Below are positions 5,548 to 8,584 of a DNA stretch of 8,584 nt, piece by piece. The stretch lies in contig CAADSP010000058.1 of the NCBI GenBank assembly GCA_900751755.1, forward strand, positions 1 through 8,584, read 5' to 3'. The notes beneath the pieces were generated by a model. The model saw nothing but the letters and a program-made list of their open reading frames with translations. It did no database searches and had not been told where the DNA came from. Both the position numbers and the translations under genes were made by a program. Source of the stretch: an uncultured Collinsella sp. GTDB taxonomy: Bacteria > Actinomycetota > Coriobacteriia > Coriobacteriales > Coriobacteriaceae. Each line of letters begins with the position of its first letter. Within the stretch, counting starts at the first letter, position 1.

Positions 5548-5579
5548 TTGTGAACGGTCCGCGGCGCGAGTATTACAAT
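5548..5579 (+). promoter_or_regulatory. Possible pyrG promoter
   Basis: TACAAT at 5574-5579 is a reasonable -10 box. The best -35 candidate, TTGTGA at 5548-5553, is 20 nt away, longer than ideal. Transcription would start around 5584-5587, giving a leader of about 50 nt. The position between the upstream terminator and pyrG supports a promoter here more than the hexamers do. Confidence 0.5.
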
Positions 5580-5584
5580 GAAGA

Positions 5585-5616
5585 CCCGTAAGATGTGGAT
5601 AAACAACTTCTACGGG
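5585..5616 (+). other. 5' leader hairpin of pyrG
   Basis: CCCGTA (5585-5590) pairs with TACGGG (5611-5616) around a 20-nt loop. The predicted transcript begins at or next to this stem, so it may stabilise the 5' end. The 3' arm ends 6 nt before the weak AGG ribosome binding site (5623-5625). No terminator follows it in the leader. Confidence 0.45.
5594..5602 (-). promoter_or_regulatory. Perfect DnaA-box sequence in the pyrG leader
   Basis: The + strand reads TGTGGATAA, the exact reverse complement of the consensus DnaA box TTATCCACA. It lies just downstream of the predicted transcription start, inside the leader hairpin loop. I saw no second exact copy while reading the window, so this is not an origin cluster. 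It may be a regulatory DnaA site or a chance match. Confidence 0.5.
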
Positions 5617-5634
5617 AAGCGCAGGTAACTCAAT

Positions 5635-7296
5635 ATGACCAAGCATGTGTTCGTAACCGGTGGCGTGGTTTCGTCCCTGGGCAAGGGTATCACCGCGGCC
5701 TCGCTGGGCCGTCTGCTCAAGTCGCGTGGCTACAAAGTAACGATGCAGAAGGCCGATCCGTATCTGAACGTCGACCCCGGTACCATGAGCCCCTTCCAGC
5801 ATGGTGAGGTCTTCGTTACCGAGGATGGTTACGAGTCCGACCTGGACCTGGGTCATTACGAGCGCTTTATTGATGAGAACCTGACCCGCGATTCCAACTT
5901 TACGACCGGCGCCATCTATAAGAGCTTGATCGCCCGCGAGCGTCGCGGCGACTTTTTGGGCGGTACCGTGCAGGTGATTCCTCACGTCACCAATGCCATT
6001 AAGGACAAGTTCCGCCGCATCGAGGAGCAGACCGGCTCCGATGTAGTCATCACCGAGCTGGGCGGCACGATCGGCGACATCGAGTCCCAACCGTTTGTCG
6101 AGGCCATCCGTCAGTACCGCAAGGAGGCCGGCCCCGAGAACGTCTGCTACATCCACGTGTCGCTCGTTCCCTATATCGCCGCCGCCCACGAGGTCAAGAC
6201 CAAGCCCACGCAGCATTCCGTCAAGGAGCTCCGCAGCTTTGGCATCCAGCCCGATATCATCGTGCTGCGCTCCGACCACCATATCGATGACGCTATCCGC
6301 GGAAAGATCGCAAGCTTCTGCGACGTCGACACCGATTGTGTCTTTACCAACGAGGACTGCGCGAGCATTTACGATGTTCCGCAGCTGCTTGCCGAGCAGG
6401 ACTTTGACCTGCGCATTTGCGAGCGCCTGGGTCTGGACCCGCGTGAGCGCGACATGAGCGAGTGGAATGAGTTCCTGCGCAAACAGAATCACGCCAACCA
6501 TCACGCCGACAAGGTGAAGATCGCCGTCGTGGGCAAGTACACGCAGCTGCCCGATGCGTACCTGTCGGTTATCGAGGCCCTGCACCATGCGGGCGTCTTC
6601 TACGATCGCCATGTGGACGTCCAGCTGGTCGACGGCGAGAGCCTCGACGAGCAGAATGTCTCCGAGGTTCTGGGCGACGCCTCGGGCATCCTGGTCCCCG
6701 GCGGCTTTGGCAAGCGCGCCCTGGAGGGCAAGATCCTCGCGGCCGAGTTTGCCCGTGAGCACAAGATTCCGTATCTGGGCATTTGCCTGGGTATGCAGGT
6801 GGCCGTGTGCGAGTTCGCCCGCAACGTCGTCGGCCTTGCCGGCGCCAGCTCCTCCGAGTTCGATCCGGACGGCCCGTTTAGCGTCATCGATCTGATGAGC
6901 TCGCAGGAGGACGTGACCGAGAAGGGCGGCACCATGCGCCTGGGCGCCTATCCGTGCAAGCTCGCCGCCGATACCCTTGCTCGCGAGGCATATGGCGAGG
7001 AGCTCGTCTACGAGCGTCACCGTCATCGCTTTGAGTTCAACAACGCCTTCCGTGACCAGCTCGAGGACGCCGGCTTGGTTATCTCGGGTCTGTCGCCCGA
7101 CGAGCGCCTGGTCGAGATGGTCGAGCTGCCGCTCGACGTGCATCCGTGGTATGTGGCAACCCAGGCTCATCCCGAGTTCAAGAGCCGCCCGACCAACCCG
7201 CAGCCGCTGTTCCGCGAGTTCGTGCGCGCTTCGATCGGCCAGCACGAGGGTGTCGACCGTCTGCAGGTGACGCCCATGAACCTCGCTACGGACTAA
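5635..7296 (+). CDS. pyrG: CTP synthase (glutamine-hydrolysing)
   Basis: A complete 553-residue enzyme that makes CTP from UTP, ATP and glutamine, the last step of de novo pyrimidine nucleotide synthesis. The N-terminal synthetase domain (about 1-270) starts KHVFVTGGVVSSLGKGI, with the ATP-binding loop at 13-19, and contains DPYLNVDPGTMSPFQHGEVF (41-60) and ELGGTIGDIESQPF (141-154). The C-terminal class I glutamine amidotransferase domain (about 295-545) has the nucleophile Cys384 in GICLGMQ and the His512/Glu514 pair in ATQAHPEF. The QKxDPYLNVDPGTM wording is the actinobacterial style, though Ala40 replaces the Leu or Phe usually found before DPY. The RBS is weak (AGG, 9 nt upstream). The xerD start follows 2 nt after the stop, implying cotranscription. 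Confidence 0.98.
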   Translation: MTKHVFVTGGVVSSLGKGITAASLGRLLKSRGYKVTMQKADPYLNVDPGTMSPFQHGEVFVTEDGYESDLDLGHYERFIDENLTRDSNFTTGAIYKSLIARERRGDFLGGTVQVIPHVTNAIKDKFRRIEEQTGSDVVITELGGTIGDIESQPFVEAIRQYRKEAGPENVCYIHVSLVPYIAAAHEVKTKPTQHSVKELRSFGIQPDIIVLRSDHHIDDAIRGKIASFCDVDTDCVFTNEDCASIYDVPQLLAEQDFDLRICERLGLDPRERDMSEWNEFLRKQNHANHHADKVKIAVVGKYTQLPDAYLSVIEALHHAGVFYDRHVDVQLVDGESLDEQNVSEVLGDASGILVPGGFGKRALEGKILAAEFAREHKIPYLGICLGMQVAVCEFARNVVGLAGASSSEFDPDGPFSVIDLMSSQEDVTEKGGTMRLGAYPCKLAADTLAREAYGEELVYERHRHRFEFNNAFRDQLEDAGLVISGLSPDERLVEMVELPLDVHPWYVATQAHPEFKSRPTNPQPLFREFVRASIGQHEGVDRLQVTPMNLATD

Positions 7297-7298
7297 GG

Positions 7299-8240
7299 GT
7301 GCCGGCGAATAAGGAACATACCGAAGCTACTCCCTCGTCGCTCGCCGTGGCGGCGGGGGAGTATCTCGATTACCTCGCGGTCGAGCGGGGTTTGGCGCGC
7401 AACACGATTGCGGCCTATCGTCGTGACCTGACGACGTACTGCGCCTATCTGGAGCGGGCGGGTATTGTGTCTTTTGAAGAGGTGACCCGTCAGGTCGTGG
7501 AGGGCTTTGTCGCCGACCGTCGCGATGGGGGCTATTCGGATGCCTCGGTGGAGCGTGCGCTTGCGGCCGTGAAGGGCCTACATGCCTTTTTGGTGCGCGA
7601 TGGGGCTGTGGCCCAAAATCCAACGGCGGCGTTGCGCCTGCCTAAAAAGGCTGAGCGTTTGCCGGAGTATCTATCGGTGGAGGATGTCTCGGCGCTGCTC
7701 GATCAAGACTTCCCCGAGGGCGAGATGGGCTTGCGCGACCATGCCATCTTGGAAGTGCTCTACGGATGCGGTTTGCGTGTGAGCGAGTTGGTGGGGCTCG
7801 ATGTGGGCGATATCCATATCGACGATGGCTTTGTGCTCGTTCGCGGTAAGGGCTCGAAGGAACGCCTGTCCCCGCTGGTAGGAAGCGCGGCGCGAGCTCT
7901 GACGCTTTATGTAACTGAGGGGCGTTCTCGCTTGGCGGCCCATGCCCGCGGAACCGAGACCTCGGCGGTCTTTTTAAATAAGAACGGCCGCCGTCTGTCG
8001 CGCCAGGGCATCCATGCCATCTGTGAGCGCTACGGGCGCCAGGTGGGACTGGTGGGGCTCCATCCCCATACCTTGCGCCACTCCTTTGCCACCCACATGC
8101 TCGCGGGCGGTGCCGACCTGCGTGTGCTGCAGGAGATTTTGGGCCATGCCGATATTTCGACCACGCAGGTCTACACGCATGTCGACCGAACGCAACTGAC
8201 CGAGGTCTATCTGGCGGCGCATCCGCTAGCACATCGCTAG
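7299..8240 (+). CDS. xerD: Site-specific tyrosine recombinase XerD
   Basis: A 313-residue tyrosine recombinase of the XerC/XerD type, which resolves chromosome dimers at dif beside the septum. The N-terminal core-binding (SAM-like) domain covers about 18-105 (EYLDYLAVERGLARNTIAAY). The catalytic domain covers about 120-305. The full catalytic set is visible: Arg160 (GCGLRVSEL), Lys184 (RGKGSKER), His257 and Arg260 (HPHTLRHSF), His283 (LGHADIS) and nucleophile Tyr292 (QVYTHV). The best start is a GTG at 7299, 2 nt after the pyrG stop, giving about 20 residues before the core domain. Its RBS is poor, so translational coupling to pyrG is likely. A later GTG at 7347 is an alternative. XerD rather than XerC is preferred from the pyrG-xerD neighbourhood known in actinobacteria. 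Confidence 0.93.
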   Translation: MPANKEHTEATPSSLAVAAGEYLDYLAVERGLARNTIAAYRRDLTTYCAYLERAGIVSFEEVTRQVVEGFVADRRDGGYSDASVERALAAVKGLHAFLVRDGAVAQNPTAALRLPKKAERLPEYLSVEDVSALLDQDFPEGEMGLRDHAILEVLYGCGLRVSELVGLDVGDIHIDDGFVLVRGKGSKERLSPLVGSAARALTLYVTEGRSRLAAHARGTETSAVFLNKNGRRLSRQGIHAICERYGRQVGLVGLHPHTLRHSFATHMLAGGADLRVLQEILGHADISTTQVYTHVDRTQLTEVYLAAHPLAHR

Positions 8241-8256
8241 CACCTCGCTGACCTGC

Positions 8257-8270
8257 ATATTTATAAATAT
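8257..8270. repeat. 14-bp perfect AT-only palindrome
   Basis: ATATTTATAAATAT reads identically on both strands and stands out in a GC-rich window. It ends one base before the long terminator stem. It may be a protein site, a promoter element for the opposite strand, or simply the A/T tract of a bidirectional terminator. Confidence 0.5.
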
Positions 8271-8271
8271 T

Positions 8272-8343
8272 AAATGGGACGGGTCCCAGATTGCCGAGAC
8301 GCACTTTTGCGCGCATGGGCAATCTGGGGCCCGTCCCATTTTT
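8272..8343 (+). terminator. Unusually long terminator-like stem after xerD
   Basis: Bases 8272-8295 pair with 8318-8341: 24 consecutive pairs with a single G-U (T8284-G8329), a 22-nt loop, and TTTTT at 8339-8343 partly inside the stem. The arms contain GGGACGGG and CCCGTCCC. It should stop pyrG-xerD transcription. Read on the opposite strand, it is followed by ATTTAATATTT, so it may work both ways. The stem is about twice as long as the other terminators here, which suggests a dispersed repeat co-opted as a terminator. Confidence 0.8.
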
Positions 8344-8435
8344 CGCCAGACACCGACGCGGTGGTGGGCCGTGTGTACCGTGGGCGGGGGAGTTTGGGGG
8401 CGATGTGAACGGCGTGTAAAGGGACGTAAAAATCG

Positions 8436-8461
8436 CCTCAAGGTCAACTTGAAGGTTGAGG
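8436..8461. promoter_or_regulatory. Dyad resembling a MerR-family operator
   Basis: CCTCAA (8436-8441) and TTGAGG (8456-8461) are exact inverted halves around AGGTCAACTTGA-like sequence. An inner TCAAG/CTTGA pair (8438-8442 and 8448-8452) is offset from the outer dyad. Such CCTCAAG...CTTGAGG arms recall SoxR/MerR-family sites, but the spacing is not the standard one and no MerR gene is in the window. Confidence 0.3.
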
Positions 8462-8503
8462 TTCGCGGGCGTGGTTCTACAGGTGGCATCCCGCCGTTGC
8501 TGT

Positions 8504-8523
8504 AAACACAACATATTGTGTTT
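8504..8523. promoter_or_regulatory. 20-bp operator-like dyad
   Basis: AAACACAA (8504-8511) and TTGTGTTT (8516-8523) are exact reverse complements around CATA. It lies in the apparent promoter region of whatever gene starts beyond the window. It could be an operator or a small transcript hairpin; no clear -35/-10 pair fixes its role. Confidence 0.4.
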
Positions 8524-8584
8524 TCGAACATATGCTTGGGGGTGTTTTGCAATATATGGTGAGTGGAGTAGTGGGGCGGGGTGG

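Larger units (their letters stand above)
8241..8584 (+). other. Intergenic region after xerD
   Basis: No supported gene. It holds an AT-rich palindrome (8257-8270), a 24-bp terminator-like stem (8272-8343), a G-rich stretch (8361-8402), a MerR-site-like dyad (8436-8461) and a 20-bp operator-like dyad (8504-8523). A frame opens at ATG 8532 (second in-frame ATG at 8556) and runs off the window end, but it has no RBS and too few codons to call. Confidence 0.6.

Noticed and set aside
5574..5634. Bacillus-type pyrG attenuation by G-reiteration at the transcript start
   Set aside because: The predicted start lacks the GGGC initial sequence and there is no terminator hairpin with a U-tract in the leader.
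5368..7245. 625-residue minus-strand open frame opposite pyrG
   Set aside because: Shadow of the pyrG reading frame in high-GC DNA. pyrG has all catalytic motifs, and this frame resembles no family and crosses a terminator and promoter.
8361..8402. Second G-quadruplex after xerD
   Set aside because: Three good G-tracts are close together, but the fourth is 13 nt away, so it fails the usual loop limit.
8495..8530. Possible dif site beside xerD
   Set aside because: The dyad has 8-bp arms and a 4-nt centre, not the 11-6-11 layout, and its arms do not match the known XerC/XerD arm consensus.
8532..8584. Start of a downstream gene at ATG 8532 or 8556
   Set aside because: Fewer than 18 codons are visible, with no RBS and no recognisable motif; insufficient to call.

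Overview
The window looks like chromosomal DNA from a high-GC Gram-positive gut anaerobe, most likely a Coriobacteriia member close to Collinsella. The arginine deiminase cluster, the actinobacterial-style CTP synthase and the pyrG-xerD order suggest this. It is a judgement from protein and gene-order resemblance, not a database result. All supported genes lie on the + strand. I see no transposase, prophage gene, tRNA, rRNA or CRISPR array.

Region 1 (1-2970) is the end of an arginine deiminase operon. It holds the last 31 residues of arginine deiminase (arcA) with its active-site Cys, a complete catabolic ornithine carbamoyltransferase (arcB), and a YfcC-type 12-helix-class carrier, probably the arginine/ornithine exchanger. 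Carbamate kinase (arcC), the ATP-yielding step, is absent here, so it must lie upstream or elsewhere. Both gene junctions carry strong GC hairpins without U-tracts. After the carrier come a nested RNA-like structure and a terminator-like hairpin.

Region 2 (about 2960-3355) has no credible gene but is full of structure: an 11-bp perfect hairpin, a ~98-nt imperfect hairpin with 15-bp perfect outer arms, a 73-bp-period direct repeat that reuses one arm of that hairpin, and a four-tract G-quadruplex motif directly upstream of a perfect TATAAT box.

Region 3 (3380-4928) is a single gene of the uncharacterised DUF1846 family with a textbook terminator.

Region 4 (4930-5513) is a small winged-helix DNA-binding protein of unknown target, with a leader of about 110 nt that may encode a 17-residue peptide, followed by a second textbook terminator.

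Region 5 (5548-8343) is pyrG (CTP synthase) and xerD (tyrosine recombinase), separated by 2 nt and probably cotranscribed. The pyrG leader contains a perfect 9-mer DnaA-box sequence in the loop of a small hairpin. The unit ends in an unusually long 24-bp terminator-like stem. In other actinobacteria pyrG and xerD lie near parA/scpA/scpB, so those may follow. The last ~240 bases hold only operator-like dyads and G-rich tracts.

The genes are ordinary housekeeping and catabolic functions. The unusual content is in the non-coding DNA, mainly 2826-3340 and the pyrG leader. I found no convincing new multi-gene system.
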